Of a stretch of 64,000 nt of DNA, positions 1 to 11,400 are shown in pieces. Both the position numbers and the translations under genes were made by a program. The notes under the pieces are model-generated. The model was not told the origin of the DNA, searched no databases, and saw only the letters and a list, made by a program, of their open reading frames with translations. The first letter of the stretch is position 1; every line of letters starts with the position of its first letter. This DNA comes from Pleurocapsa sp. PCC 7319 (GTDB lineage: Bacteria > Cyanobacteriota > Cyanobacteriia > Cyanobacteriales > Xenococcaceae), in contig NZ_KB235922.1 in NCBI RefSeq assembly GCF_000332195.1, positions 1,671,902 to 1,735,901 on the forward strand. The letters are read 5' to 3'.

Positions 1-985
1 GTTCTAAAAGACGTTTTCCATTAAACCAATAGTAATAGTAGCAAAATCCATAAATGCCATAGTTTTGAGCTAGTTTGGCTTGAGCTTCTCTGACTTCAGC
101 CAGTCGCAGATCATAAAATCCTAAGTCTGCAGGTAGATGAGGTTGATAATGACCTTGAAACCAAGGTTTAGCCTTGGTCACATTGATCCACTCGGTAAAA
201 CCATTCCCCCACCACTGATCGTTTTCTGGAATTGGATGAAATTGAGGAAGGTAAAAAGCAATCAAACGAACTTCATGATTGAGTTTAGATTTGTTTAGAG
301 ATTTTTCTAATTTACTGATGGATTCTAATGATAGGTCTGAATGACCGTAACTATTCACACCGTTACATTTGTCACGGTCAAAGCTAATGATCGTATCAAC
401 TTGCTTTTTTTCTTTAAATAATTGTGGTGAGTCTAAATGATTTTGATGATTTTCTTGATGAGAAAAAAATAATTTTTTAGTTGCGGTCAATGACGAGGAC
501 TCTGCTGCCTCAGAAAAGATAAATTGAAAATCTATCCATCTCGCCCAAGCATATTCCCTATGGCTATTCTCGGGCAAACGAGTAGCTATTACTAAATGGT
601 GATTCTGACTGGCAACATCTAGCAGCTCTAATACAATTTCATAAATTTCGTTTTTATCTACCCGGTGCCAACCTGAATGATATAGAGCATATTCAGTATG
701 AGTAATTGCATATCGTGCCTCCACGTCGCTATTAATTTCAATTACAGCCATGGCGTACTCAATTTCTGAAGCATGTTCATTTTCAGTACAAACTAAAGCT
801 TTGATTACAGTAGTATACTGAGGCACTGCATAAGGCAAAATAGCAATAGTTTCGGTTTCTTCACAAGGATGCAATTGTATTTTTGATTCGTCTTTTATTT
901 CTACTAATCTGTCTAAGCCGTTTTGATTTTCGGAAAAGGTTGCATCTCTGATGGGAATTGTTTGAGAATCTATAATTATTTCCAT
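1..985 (-). CDS. WbsX-like (GH99-like) glycan-biosynthesis protein, N-terminal part, cut by window edge
   Basis: The reading frame starts at an ATG (983-985) and stays open to base 1, so only about 328 N-terminal residues are present. The first 230 residues resemble no family I can name. From about residue 238 the sequence reads [20 protein letters not shown], followed by GFTEW, a [20 protein letters not shown] block and [20 protein letters not shown]. This is the signature start of the WbsX / glycosyltransferase WbsX family (GH99-like TIM barrel) found in O-antigen and exopolysaccharide loci. Its role in glycan assembly is inferred from family membership. It is divergent from the large glycosyltransferase gene at 1.25 kb and belongs to the same surface-glycan cluster. 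The catalytic half lies outside the window. Confidence 0.85.
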   Translation of the reverse strand, partial: MEIIIDSQTIPIRDATFSENQNGLDRLVEIKDESKIQLHPCEETETIAILPYAVPQYTTVIKALVCTENEHASEIEYAMAVIEINSDVEARYAITHTEYALYHSGWHRVDKNEIYEIVLELLDVASQNHHLVIATRLPENSHREYAWARWIDFQFIFSEAAESSSLTATKKLFFSHQENHQNHLDSPQLFKEKKQVDTIISFDRDKCNGVNSYGHSDLSLESISKLEKSLNKSKLNHEVRLIAFYLPQFHPIPENDQWWGNGFTEWINVTKAKPWFQGHYQPHLPADLGFYDLRLAEVREAQAKLAQNYGIYGFCYYYYWFNGKRLLE

Positions 986-1273
986 ATTGTGATTGAATTA
1001 ATGGCTCGATTTGATACTAAATAAACCCAAAAGTTGAGAGATGAAATCGAGGTGACGCTATTTTTTTTCTTTAAAAATGCTTTTTGAAACCGATTATATT
1101 AGGAAGTTTTTTATTTCGCAACTAGTAAATATACTGAGACTATCTAGTCAGATAAACTGTTTATAAATTGATAATTACTGTTACATATTGGCACATTATT
1201 TTTCTTGTGTTAGCATTTTGAGCGATTAGAGCGGCATTATTCAATCGTGCCATTAAGCAAGATTAAGATAGGT

Positions 1274-4200
1274 ATGAATACAATTCAGTCTGGAGTATGT
1301 AATGGAAAAATTTGGGTTATTCCCAACAATGAAGAAACAAACGTAAATTCCAGATTTGTAATAGCCGATAAGCAAAAAAAAATTTCTAATATTAATCTTA
1401 ATTGGTATGACGATAAAGTAGCTTATGCTGAAGAATTATTAGCACTATTAGCAGAATGTAATTTATTACCCAATCCCTGTTTTGAATTTCAGACAGAAAC
1501 AGACTGTAAATATTGGACTGTAAATAAAAGCGGCCCAGGCAAAGGTTCGTTTGGAATTGACTTTCGTCCTGAGTGGACGTTAGAAGATGGTCACACTGCT
1601 TATTTACACGTTTCAAATGCTAGCAATATTAGTATCAGTACTATCATACCAATTGTTGATGCTAGCCTGCCTTTCAGATTCTCAGGTTTTTTTGGTACTC
1701 ACAGAACACAGGGGATTGTGAGACTAACACCGATTAATGAATCAAATCAGAAATCTCAGTCTCTTAGTTATATTGTTCCTCAATCTAATATATTTCGTGG
1801 CGGCACTCAATTAAATGATTATGCTTATCATCAATGGTCGTTCGACCTACCCCACGATACGATCAAAATTGAGTTGACTATTAGTCTGGGAGAGTATCAT
1901 GGTCATGATGTTAGTGTAAATTCAAGCTTTTTATTTTTCACTAACCTTTATTTTGGTGTTTTGGGTGATTCCTTCTCCGCATATATTCCCTATTCCCCAA
2001 ATGCATTTAAGTTAAGTACCTATTTGTCTCGGACTAGTGACAACACTACTGTAGGTATCGCTCCTCTTCCAAGAGGGGTATCTCAGTATCCAGAAATAAC
2101 ACTTGCAATTGAAAACTCTGAAGCTGAAGGAATAGCATTAAAATCACAGGAAAATATTACAGGTAAGTTAACAGTTAAGGAAGAGGCGATAGATAGGATA
2201 CTAGCACTCGATATATATAGGGCTGTGGCTATCGTGCGTTGGCCACAGTCAGGAAGAGTAAAAATAATTGACCAAAATAATCAGACCATTACTGGCAGAT
2301 TTGGTAGGATTAGCAACTTAAAATCTTTGCAAGATAAGTTACTCAAAGGCGAAAATCTACTACTTAATTCCGATTTTGCCAATGGATATCAAGGTTGGCA
2401 CAAAATTAATGAGGCTCGACTTAACTTTAGTGATAGCACTCGTCTAAAAAATGGTAACTGTGCCTATCTATATAGTATTGCAACTAGAGAAAAAAAAACT
2501 GATCGATTTCGCATCTATACGAATAAAGATGCTGTTACGCCGTTCCCATTGTTGCCAAATCATCCTTATGTTTTAAGCGGTTACTTTGGCTATCATCGTT
2601 GCCTTGGCTGCATTGGTCTAGAATGGCTAGATGAGAATAATCGCACTATAAGTTCCCACACTTTAAATCCCGAACGCCCAGAAAGCCGTGGGGGAGAACA
2701 TTTACAAGGCTACGACTTACAAAAAACTACACTTGTCTGTCCGCCAGGAGCAAAACAAGTCAGAATTTTTATTGAAAAATCATGTACGATTTTTGGCGCC
2801 AAAGATAGTTTTTTGTTCTTTACTCGTTTGTTTTTTGGCTTAGAAAGCACTGAAGGTGAAACTTTTTGGAGGCCAGCTAAAAACTATCTTAACAATTCTG
2901 AAATTCAAAAATCATTGTTCCAAGAAGGTTTTTGGGCTCAAGCTATCGAAATTACTACACCAGATATTAGGTTAAATCCCAACAGTCGTCTATTAACTGA
3001 AGACCATCATCAACAAGTGTGGCAGATCCATGATTGTTATCTAGATGATTCTCAATTGCAAATTAATAACTTTCTTCTTTTAGAAGGAGCGATCGCAGCT
3101 AGCGCAGGGGAAGAAACTTTAGCCCTTTATCATCAGCTCAGATCTCAGATCAATTACCAAGATTTTTCATTAAATCAAGATCAAGTTGCTTACAAACAGC
3201 CTAGGAACCAATCGCATGATTTAGCTTTACAACGGCAAATACATAAAATTCAAAACTCTCAGTTATGGCTCAAAGATTGGTATGTCAATCAATATCCTGA
3301 AGCAAACAGTTTTAATGAACCATTAGAACACTTTTTAACTCAAGGCTGGAAAAAAAATTGTCAACCAAACCCTTACTTTGATATTGAATTTTATCAGCAA
3401 AATAACCACAACGAAACCAAATCAAATCCTTTACTCCACTATGTAGATTCAGGTTGGCGGAATAGCAAAGACCCCTCGCCAAAATTTTCTGTAGATGCTT
3501 ATTTAGCAGAAAATCCTCATCTTTTTCATAAGGGTCAAGAACCTCTAGGTCATTTATTAGCCAATGGTGTGCGGGGCATCGGTAATGCACCAGCATACGA
3601 TTTAGAAAATCCTCATTACTATGTCATTCCTCATCAAACTAAAGGAAGTGAGGTGGTTAAAGATTCCGCTCTCAGAGGAATGATCGATTTTGAAAAAGTG
3701 CCATTAGCGCCTAAAAACAAGCATTTTAAAGCTATAGGCTTGAATTTACATTGGATAATTCCCGATTTTGCTCCAGGGGCAGGTGGTCACATGACCATAT
3801 TTCGGATTATTCGCTTTTTAGAATTGTTTGGACATCAACAAACTATTTGGATTCACAACCCTCATCCGTTTCGTACCTCTGAAGAGGCATTCACCTTAAT
3901 TCTCAAGCACTTCTTACCCCTAAGAGCCAAGGTGAAATATATAGATATGGATCGAACTCAGGTAGAAAGTGAATTCGAGCAAGCAGAAGGAGATATTGCG
4001 ATCGCAACTGATTGGGGTTCGGTTTATCCAGTCTTGAGTATGAGTAAATTTAAGACAAGATTTTATTTTGTACAAGATTACGAACCAATGTTTTATCCTA
4101 TGGGTTCGCATTACTTGGCAGCAGAAGCTACCTACAAGGAGGACCTAAACTGTATCTGTGCCAGTCAATGGTTAAAGTCATTGATGGCTGACAGGTATCA

Positions 4201-5761
4201 AAGATGGGCGCGTAATTTTTGGTTAGCTCCAGATCGTACTTACTATTATCCTCGACAAGATCAAAAGCCGTTTAACAAGCAACGTCTGCGAATTGCACTT
4301 TACGCTCGCACCTTTACCTCTAGGAGGGCAGTGGAATTAGCCATCCTGGCGTTAGAAGTTCTTGCCCGTCGCCATATAGATATCCACGTCGATTTTTTTG
4401 GTGAACCTCTAAACTTGACCGAAGCTCCATTTACCTGTTCTTTTCACGGTATTTTGCCGATGAAAAAACTAGGAGAACTGTATCGAGAATGCGATCTGGG
4501 TCTTGTTTTTTCCTCTACTAACTATTCTTTAGTACCACAGGAAATGATGGCTTGTGGATTACCCGTAATTGACCTAGACGTTGAAAGCACTCAACTCACC
4601 TATGAAAAAGGAGTTGTCACCCTGGCAAAACCCTTACCACATTCTATTGCTGATGCGGTAATTAGCCTCATGGAAAATGACGAAATTCGCAAAAAGCAGA
4701 TAAATAAAGCACTCGATTGGGTATCTAAGTTTACTTGGCAAGAATCAGCCAAATTAGTTGAGAAAGCATTTTTAGATCGTCTTCAAGAACTTTCTTATCA
4801 ACCCTTAATACCAACAACAAAATCAACTGCTCAGATAAAAGTGAGTGTTGTGATTCCTACTTATAATGGAGGCTCTCTGTTTAAGAAGGTCTTACAGCGA
4901 TTAAGTACCCAATGTCTACCTTGGGAATATGAAGTCATTGTCATTGATAGCGGCTCAAATGATGACACTATAGAAATTGTCAAAAAATTCTCAAAATTTA
5001 GACTGCATCAAATAGATAAAAAAGATTTTGGACACGGTAAAACTCGTAACCTTGGTGCGGAAATGGCAAAGGGCGAATATGTAGCATTTCTCACTCAAGA
5101 CGCTTTACCGGTTAATGATACCTGGCTGTATGACCTAATTGTTTTTTTGGAATGTTATCCCCAAGTTGCGGGAGTATTTGGACGACATCTTGCCTATCCA
5201 GATGCCTCTACATATACGAAGCGAGATTTACACAATCATTTTGCTAAATATGACAATTTGCCCTTGGTGTTTAATAAGCAATTAAAGGCCAGTAATTATG
5301 GGTTAGACGAAGCAACTCTAAAAAGAATTTTACATTTCTATAGCGATAACAATTCCTGTTTCCGTAAAAGCGTATGGCAAGAGTTTCCCTATCCAGATGT
5401 CGTTTATGGTGAAGATCAACTTTGGGCAAAACATATCATTAATCGGGGTTATTCAACGGCATATTCTAAAAATGCTGTTGTTTATCATTCTCATGATTAT
5501 GATGAACGAGAAATCTTTGAGCGTTCTCGTGTTGAGGCTCACTTTTTTAATCAATATTTTGGTTATGAAATGGTTAACCGTAATGCTTTATCTACAGAAT
5601 TTATTCTTGATAAATTAAATCGTCACGATATTGAATGGGGAAAAAATCAAGGATTGAGCGATGAAGAAATAGCAAAACGATGTTCCTTAAATATAGCTGG
5701 TATAGCTGGTTATATGCAAGGAAAAAAAGATGCCGATTCTTGCAAAGAAATTTGCTTGTAA
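1274..5761 (+). CDS. Giant double glycosyltransferase: two lectin-like modules, WsaF-like GT4, GT2
   Basis: About 1495 residues. Numbering is from an alternative GTG at 1247; neither start has a clear ribosome site and I prefer the ATG at 1274. Residues about 73-236 and 368-535 are two related modules: each starts with an N-P/S-x-F motif, shares RGG(T/E)-L and ends with SFLFFT-LFFG, like jelly-roll carbohydrate-binding domains. Residues about 678-800 carry repeats of the type YPEA-PLEHFL-GW found in polysaccharide glycosyltransferases. A GT4/WsaF-like rhamnosyltransferase domain starts near 833 (HWIIPDFAPGAGGH) and a GT2 domain near 1197 (VSVVIPTYNGG, later SGSNDD and GEDQLW). It probably adds two sugars to a surface glycan; the sugar is unknown. 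No membrane segment or signal peptide is seen. It is followed by the sulfotransferase-methyltransferase gene 54 bases downstream. Confidence 0.88.
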   Translation: MNTIQSGVCNGKIWVIPNNEETNVNSRFVIADKQKKISNINLNWYDDKVAYAEELLALLAECNLLPNPCFEFQTETDCKYWTVNKSGPGKGSFGIDFRPEWTLEDGHTAYLHVSNASNISISTIIPIVDASLPFRFSGFFGTHRTQGIVRLTPINESNQKSQSLSYIVPQSNIFRGGTQLNDYAYHQWSFDLPHDTIKIELTISLGEYHGHDVSVNSSFLFFTNLYFGVLGDSFSAYIPYSPNAFKLSTYLSRTSDNTTVGIAPLPRGVSQYPEITLAIENSEAEGIALKSQENITGKLTVKEEAIDRILALDIYRAVAIVRWPQSGRVKIIDQNNQTITGRFGRISNLKSLQDKLLKGENLLLNSDFANGYQGWHKINEARLNFSDSTRLKNGNCAYLYSIATREKKTDRFRIYTNKDAVTPFPLLPNHPYVLSGYFGYHRCLGCIGLEWLDENNRTISSHTLNPERPESRGGEHLQGYDLQKTTLVCPPGAKQVRIFIEKSCTIFGAKDSFLFFTRLFFGLESTEGETFWRPAKNYLNNSEIQKSLFQEGFWAQAIEITTPDIRLNPNSRLLTEDHHQQVWQIHDCYLDDSQLQINNFLLLEGAIAASAGEETLALYHQLRSQINYQDFSLNQDQVAYKQPRNQSHDLALQRQIHKIQNSQLWLKDWYVNQYPEANSFNEPLEHFLTQGWKKNCQPNPYFDIEFYQQNNHNETKSNPLLHYVDSGWRNSKDPSPKFSVDAYLAENPHLFHKGQEPLGHLLANGVRGIGNAPAYDLENPHYYVIPHQTKGSEVVKDSALRGMIDFEKVPLAPKNKHFKAIGLNLHWIIPDFAPGAGGHMTIFRIIRFLELFGHQQTIWIHNPHPFRTSEEAFTLILKHFLPLRAKVKYIDMDRTQVESEFEQAEGDIAIATDWGSVYPVLSMSKFKTRFYFVQDYEPMFYPMGSHYLAAEATYKEDLNCICASQWLKSLMADRYQRWARNFWLAPDRTYYYPRQDQKPFNKQRLRIALYARTFTSRRAVELAILALEVLARRHIDIHVDFFGEPLNLTEAPFTCSFHGILPMKKLGELYRECDLGLVFSSTNYSLVPQEMMACGLPVIDLDVESTQLTYEKGVVTLAKPLPHSIADAVISLMENDEIRKKQINKALDWVSKFTWQESAKLVEKAFLDRLQELSYQPLIPTTKSTAQIKVSVVIPTYNGGSLFKKVLQRLSTQCLPWEYEVIVIDSGSNDDTIEIVKKFSKFRLHQIDKKDFGHGKTRNLGAEMAKGEYVAFLTQDALPVNDTWLYDLIVFLECYPQVAGVFGRHLAYPDASTYTKRDLHNHFAKYDNLPLVFNKQLKASNYGLDEATLKRILHFYSDNNSCFRKSVWQEFPYPDVVYGEDQLWAKHIINRGYSTAYSKNAVVYHSHDYDEREIFERSRVEAHFFNQYFGYEMVNRNALSTEFILDKLNRHDIEWGKNQGLSDEEIAKRCSLNIAGIAGYMQGKKDADSCKEICL

Positions 5762-5815
5762 TTATTTTTTTATAAACTAAATGACATTAGATTCAACAGC
5801 AACAAACCAAACAAT

Positions 5816-7282
5816 ATGCCTTTCCAAAGCACACAACAAACATTAGATAACGTAGCAGTCGAATCCAAAAAAGTAATAATTTGTGCAACGCAGAGGTGCG
5901 GTTCTACTCTCGTCTGTAATGATTTTCTTAATAATGGAATTGGACGACCAGAAGAACTTTTTCTAGGGTTAGTTAATAGCACATGTGTTTCTGACTCTCA
6001 ACGTGTTTTAGATAATGTTATTCAAACAGGAACGAATGAGAGTGGCGTTTTTTCAGTCAAGCTAATGAGCAACTATTGCAATAAAATTAATAACTTTTTA
6101 GTTGCTCTTGGGTATGGTAAAAAAAGCGAAAACTTTTGGAGCGGTATCGCTGATTATTTTAGCGATGCAACTTGGGTTTACATTCAAAGAAGCTCAACAA
6201 TACGACAGGCAGTTTCTCGCTTTATGTCTAGTAAAACTGGAATCAACCATGCTTTATCCAGTAAGTCTGAGCGATTCACTCCTGGCAATTCCATGATTGG
6301 TTACGACAACAATTATAATAAAAATGTTCAATATTGTTCTGAAGATATAAACAAGCACATTATCAATATTGCAAGAGAAAATTTTCTATGGGAACTCTTT
6401 TTTAAAGAAAACAATATTAATTATCTAAAAATTAATTATGAAGATATTGTTGACAACCTTTCTTATATTTCTCAGATACGAGAGGCCGCAGAATTACCTT
6501 ATAAAATACCAATTAACAAGCGTAATTTAGTAAAACTTGCCAATGAAAAAACAGAGCAAATTATTCAAAAATTTATAAGAGATAAAACTATGGTTGCCAA
6601 TTCGAAAATCAACTTGCCACATTATTTAGAAGATAATAATGAAATTGTCGAAACTTTAACAGAAGTAACCAAGAGATGGGTAGATACTCCTTACTACGAT
6701 AATGTAGAGAATATAGCTACACAACAATGGAAAAATATAATTCATCCTTTTATTAAAGATTTTTCTATTGATTATGGCAATGTCCTAGAACTTGCAGTTG
6801 GTCATGGACGTATTACTAATATTTTGCTAGAAATTTCGGAGCAAGTAATTGGGGTAGATGTTTTACAAGAAAATATCGACTTTTGTAGTGAAAGATTTCA
6901 AAATTGCTCTAATCTTAAACTCTTAAAAAATAATGGAGTAACTATAAAAGATATAGCTAGTAATTCTATTTCTTTTATTATTTGCTTTGACTCCATGATT
7001 CACTTTGACTCGGATGTAGTTCGCATTTACTTACATGAGTTTAAACGTATTTTAAAACCTGGTGCTTATGGTTTTCTCCATCATTCAAACTTTGATAAAA
7101 ATCCTGAAGGAGATTTTAGTCGCGCACCTCATGCTCGTAATTTTATGACTGAGAAACTTTTCAGACATTATGCATTTAAATCAGGATTAAAAGTTGTTAA
7201 ATCTCATGTAATTGGATGGGGCAAAGGTGATAAGCATTTTCCAGAACATGACTGTCTTTCAATGATTATGAAACCTAAGTAA
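5816..7282 (+). CDS. Stf0-type sulfotransferase fused to a SAM methyltransferase
   Basis: 488 residues with two enzymes in one chain. The N-terminal half has the Stf0 sulfotransferase signature: a PAPS-binding loop IICATQRCGSTLVC near residues 20-33, then GRPEELF, the family's substrate-side motif. The first characterised Stf0 is the mycobacterial trehalose 2-sulfotransferase. From about residue 295 a class I methyltransferase follows: VLELAVGHGRI is motif I, VIGVDVLQENIDFC carries the acidic SAM ribose ligand, and the later FKRILKPGAYGFLHH is typical of sugar or lipid methyltransferases. A combined sulfation and methylation of a glycan is inferred, not shown. It sits 54 bases after the double glycosyltransferase on the same strand, probably in one transcript. 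The sugar acceptor cannot be predicted. Confidence 0.85.
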   Translation: MPFQSTQQTLDNVAVESKKVIICATQRCGSTLVCNDFLNNGIGRPEELFLGLVNSTCVSDSQRVLDNVIQTGTNESGVFSVKLMSNYCNKINNFLVALGYGKKSENFWSGIADYFSDATWVYIQRSSTIRQAVSRFMSSKTGINHALSSKSERFTPGNSMIGYDNNYNKNVQYCSEDINKHIINIARENFLWELFFKENNINYLKINYEDIVDNLSYISQIREAAELPYKIPINKRNLVKLANEKTEQIIQKFIRDKTMVANSKINLPHYLEDNNEIVETLTEVTKRWVDTPYYDNVENIATQQWKNIIHPFIKDFSIDYGNVLELAVGHGRITNILLEISEQVIGVDVLQENIDFCSERFQNCSNLKLLKNNGVTIKDIASNSISFIICFDSMIHFDSDVVRIYLHEFKRILKPGAYGFLHHSNFDKNPEGDFSRAPHARNFMTEKLFRHYAFKSGLKVVKSHVIGWGKGDKHFPEHDCLSMIMKPK

Positions 7283-7364
7283 AATACTTATTTTTATCAG
7301 GTTTTGCTCATTAAACCGAATAGTTTATTTATAAACTCATATTGTCTAGGAGCTAATATTTACT

Positions 7365-8291
7365 ATGTTCAGTACAAGCATTAATCAGAACAAAAGTACA
7401 CCAGATTATTTTATACCACCGAGCAACACACCTATCACAGATTATTATATTGTTCAAGCCAATAATTATTTATCAGTTGATCCGATCCAAGCTAACATGA
7501 GCTACCAAAAAAAAGTTGCGGCATTGAATGCCTTGGCAGATCTTCCAAAAGAAGTATTAAGCCAGATAGGATTGAAAGCTGCTTCACCGCCTAGTGGCGT
7601 ACATTCTGTCTCTGGGGATAAAGCAAAGCTCGGGGATTTTTATTGCCCAGACATGATTATTGATTGTTTGCAACGCCATGATATTGCGATTATAGCTGGA
7701 GATCAAGTATTAGATTTCGGTTGTTCGTCCGGGCGTGTGATAAGAATTCTTCACAGCTTTTTACCTGATGCAAGGTGGTATGGATGCGATCCGCGAGAAT
7801 CATCAATTAACTGGGCCAGTGAAAATTTTCCAGGCATTCATTTCTTTTGTAGTAATGAAAAACCACCGCTGGATAATTTTGCAGACTCTACTCTAACTGG
7901 TGCTTATGCAATCTCGGTTTGGTCACATTTTAGCGAGCTATTAGCATTACGTTGGTTTGATGAAATGGCACGTATCATAAGACCAGGTGGTTTCTTGATC
8001 TTTACAACACATGGTTACCGATCTGTTATACATTTTGCTGAAGTAAAAAAATCAATGTCAAGAGAAAAGGCTTATGAACGATTACTCAGTTTGCAAAAGT
8101 GGCAATATCACTTTCATCAATATCCCGATAATCTCCCTGGCATGGAAGATTTGAATACTTCTGATTGGGGGATCGCATTTGCAGAGACTACGTGGTATGA
8201 AAAACATCTTTCAAAGCAATGGAAGTTTTTAGAGTATATGCCTGGAAGATTGATGGCCAACCAAGATGTGTATATGCTGCGTAGACACTAA
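7365..8291 (+). CDS. Class I SAM-dependent methyltransferase
   Basis: 308 residues. Motif I is VLDFGCSSGRVIRIL near residue 120, followed by WYGCDPRESSINWA (ribose-binding acidic residue), a short acidic-loop region and FDEMARIIRPGGFLIFTTHG. This is the Methyltransf_11/25 layout. The first 90 residues are an unassigned N-terminal extension. An AGGAG lies about 13 bases upstream of the ATG, a little far but usable. It follows the sulfotransferase-methyltransferase by 82 bases on the same strand. In this context it most likely methylates a sugar or glycan precursor; a lipid or protein substrate cannot be excluded. Confidence 0.82.
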   Translation: MFSTSINQNKSTPDYFIPPSNTPITDYYIVQANNYLSVDPIQANMSYQKKVAALNALADLPKEVLSQIGLKAASPPSGVHSVSGDKAKLGDFYCPDMIIDCLQRHDIAIIAGDQVLDFGCSSGRVIRILHSFLPDARWYGCDPRESSINWASENFPGIHFFCSNEKPPLDNFADSTLTGAYAISVWSHFSELLALRWFDEMARIIRPGGFLIFTTHGYRSVIHFAEVKKSMSREKAYERLLSLQKWQYHFHQYPDNLPGMEDLNTSDWGIAFAETTWYEKHLSKQWKFLEYMPGRLMANQDVYMLRRH

Positions 8292-8495
8292 GAATAGAAA
8301 AAGGCTCTTTATAGGTTTCTGTTAGTCAAAAAGAGACACAATAATTAAATTATACGATTAAAGTACTTATATTATTCTTCTGACTCCTAACTCCTTTCAT
8401 AACCGAGATTTTGATTTATGCAATAAGTTTATTGAAACTCAGTCTAAAGCCATCAATAATTATTAATGTTAATCACTGAGGTGACTAGTTGAGAA

Positions 8496-11400
8496 ATGAA
8501 CATTGTCCAAGATAATTATCAATCGAAGCTGTCACAACTTACTCTCCAAAATAACCAAGGAGAATTAATCAATTTAGAACGACCAATTATCTGCGGTTAT
8601 GTAGACTGTAAAAACACTACAGAAATCGACATATTTGCTTTAGCTGCAACCAAGCTACCCAATTTCCAATTTGTATTACTTTTAACCTTTAGACAAAACA
8701 TATTTGATACTAAATATATTTTAGAGCGTTCAAATAACCTATATATAATTGCTCGAGCTATCGATGTAGAGTGTTTTTTACAATTTATAGACTTATTTAC
8801 GATACTATCTGGCGATCAATCGCCAGATTTTTTGCGTAATAATACTGTTGACCTCGCAATACCAGTACTTTATTTTGGTCAGGATGGTCAGAATTCTAAG
8901 TTGTTAGGAGATTCTAATGCTTATGTAATTGCAGGACAAGCAAATCTTGACTTGTTCGTATTATTTATTAAACGTTTTTTTGCTCGCAACAATGATGTTG
9001 TTTGCGAGTTTCAATTAGTTACCCAAAAATCACATGTAACTGCGATACAAAGGGAAGAAAAGATGATAGAAGAACAAACAGTAGTAGATTATTCTTCTCA
9101 TGCTGCTGGCTTGCAAGAGCGAGGTGAAATTGAAGCAGCGATTCAATATTATCGTCAGGCGCTAAATCGCGATCCTCAACAGCCACTGTGGGTGTTTTCT
9201 AATCTGGCTGAATGTCTGGAATCTCAAGGTCATTTTGAGCAAGCCATTGAAATTGTGCAAGCGGGACTAAAAATGTATCCAGAAGCAGCGTCTCTATATC
9301 GTTTTCTGGGAGTTGTTCAGGATCGCAAAGGTAACGTTTTGGATGTCATAGTCAATTATCAGAAAGCTATTGAATTAGATCAAAATCAGCCTTTTTGGGT
9401 CTATTGCGTCTTAGCGGATTATTATCAACTGCAAGGCAAGTTACATGAATCTACTCTGATTTCTCTTCAAGGAATTAAGCTCTATCCCCAACAAGCAGAT
9501 ATGTATCGTTGTTTGGGAGTGATTCAAGACCGACAGGGTAATATAGAGGAAACTATTGATAGCTATTTAAAGGCCATCGAGCTGAATCCTCAACAGCCTT
9601 TTTGGGTATACTGCGCTTTAATTGAACGCCTAAATCATCTAGATCGAGCAGAAGAAGCCATAGCTGTTGGTCAGCAAGGACTGAAACAATATCCAGAGCA
9701 AGCTGAAATCTACTATCACCTGGGAGCCGCTCAAGACAAAAACAAAGATATTGCAGGAGTTACAGACAGCTACTGTCAAGCAGTAAAGCTTAATCCCCAA
9801 CAGCCGGTTCATCTTTATCTAACTTTAATCGAACGTTTACTGGCACAAGACAAGATCGAATTGGCAATTAAGCTGGTAAACCAAGCTACTAAACTCTATC
9901 CCGAACAGGTCGATTCATTTCGCTCTTGTTATCATAAAATCTTAGAAATTAGGCCCAATGACTTACTACTATTTGTAAATTTAGTCAAAGCCTTACGAGA
10001 TAGTAATGAATTAGGTGAAGCGGTATCAGTATGTCAAAAAGGTTTGCTAATTTATCCCGAGCGTCAAGAACTTCGAGATCATCTCGAGCAGATATTTCAG
10101 CAATCACCCTCTTTAAATCAGAGTCAAAATAACGAAGGCTCGTCCTATGCACCAATTTCCCTGGTGTTGACTCCTCTATCTAATTGGCTAGCTCAGTATA
10201 AATTGGGAGATAAACTGCAGGCCCAAGGAAAGCTAGAAGAAGCTGTGGAAGCTTATCAACAATCAATTATTCGTAATCCTGGTTATTCCTGGTCTTACCA
10301 TAACCTAGGAGATGTGCAATTGAAGCTTGGTAGATGGGAAGATGCAATTGTATCTTATCAACGGGCAATTGAGCTAAATCCAGATTATTTTTGGTCAAAC
10401 TACAATTTGGGAGTTGCCTTTAACAATTCAGGAAGATGGAGTGAGGCGATCGCATTGTATCGTCGGAGCATTGACCTAAATCCTAGCCTTAATCTGCCCT
10501 ATAGGGCTTTAAAAGATAGCCTGTTAAAGCGATGGAATGGGATGTTGGCACAAGGTGATATTTTGCTGAAACAGAAGGAGCGAGCCGAAGCTAGTGCTAT
10601 TTTTCGTCAAGCGATTCGACTATTTCGAGAATTTTCTTACGTTCCTCAACTTGATGGAGCGAAAGAGATACCTCAAAAACCTTCTGTAGTTCTGGTAGTT
10701 GACGATCACTTATCTCAATGTCTTCGTTATCGAGTTGAGCAAAAAATTGAGCAATTAGAACACGCGGGGATTGCTGTTCAATATTTTCCTTGGCGAGATG
10801 TGAAGCTAGCCAAAAGCGCGCTTCACTTTTGTCATGCGGTGATTTTCTATAGAGTGCCAGCCTTACCGGATTTGATTGAAACTATTGAATATGCAAAAGC
10901 AATTAACAAGGTGGTTTTCTACGAAATTGATGATTTGATCTTTGATGAAAAAGAGTATCCAGATCCGATTGAAAGTTATGGTGGTCAAGTTTCCGAAGAT
11001 CAGTATCGGGGTTTATTAAGAGGAACTACCTTGTTTAATGAAGCAATGGCTTTATGTGATTATGGTATTGCCTCAACTCCAGCATTAGCTAAGCATATAG
11101 AGCAGGTTGTGGCGAAAAAAACTTGCTTTGTTCATCGCAATGCTCTAGACAGCTTAAACTCAGAGTTTATTCAATTAAATATTCCTAAGATTAAAAGAGA
11201 TTATGTCTCTATTTTCTACGGTAGTGGAACTAAAGCTCACAATGCTGATTTTGAAAAATTAGTGGCACCAGCGATCGCCAAAATTCTCGAACAATACCCC
11301 CAGGTTCGACTAACGTTGATGGGATATTTGACCTTGCCCAAAATACTAATTCCCTACCAAGAGCAAATTGATAGGATTAATCTAATCAGAGATGTTGCAG

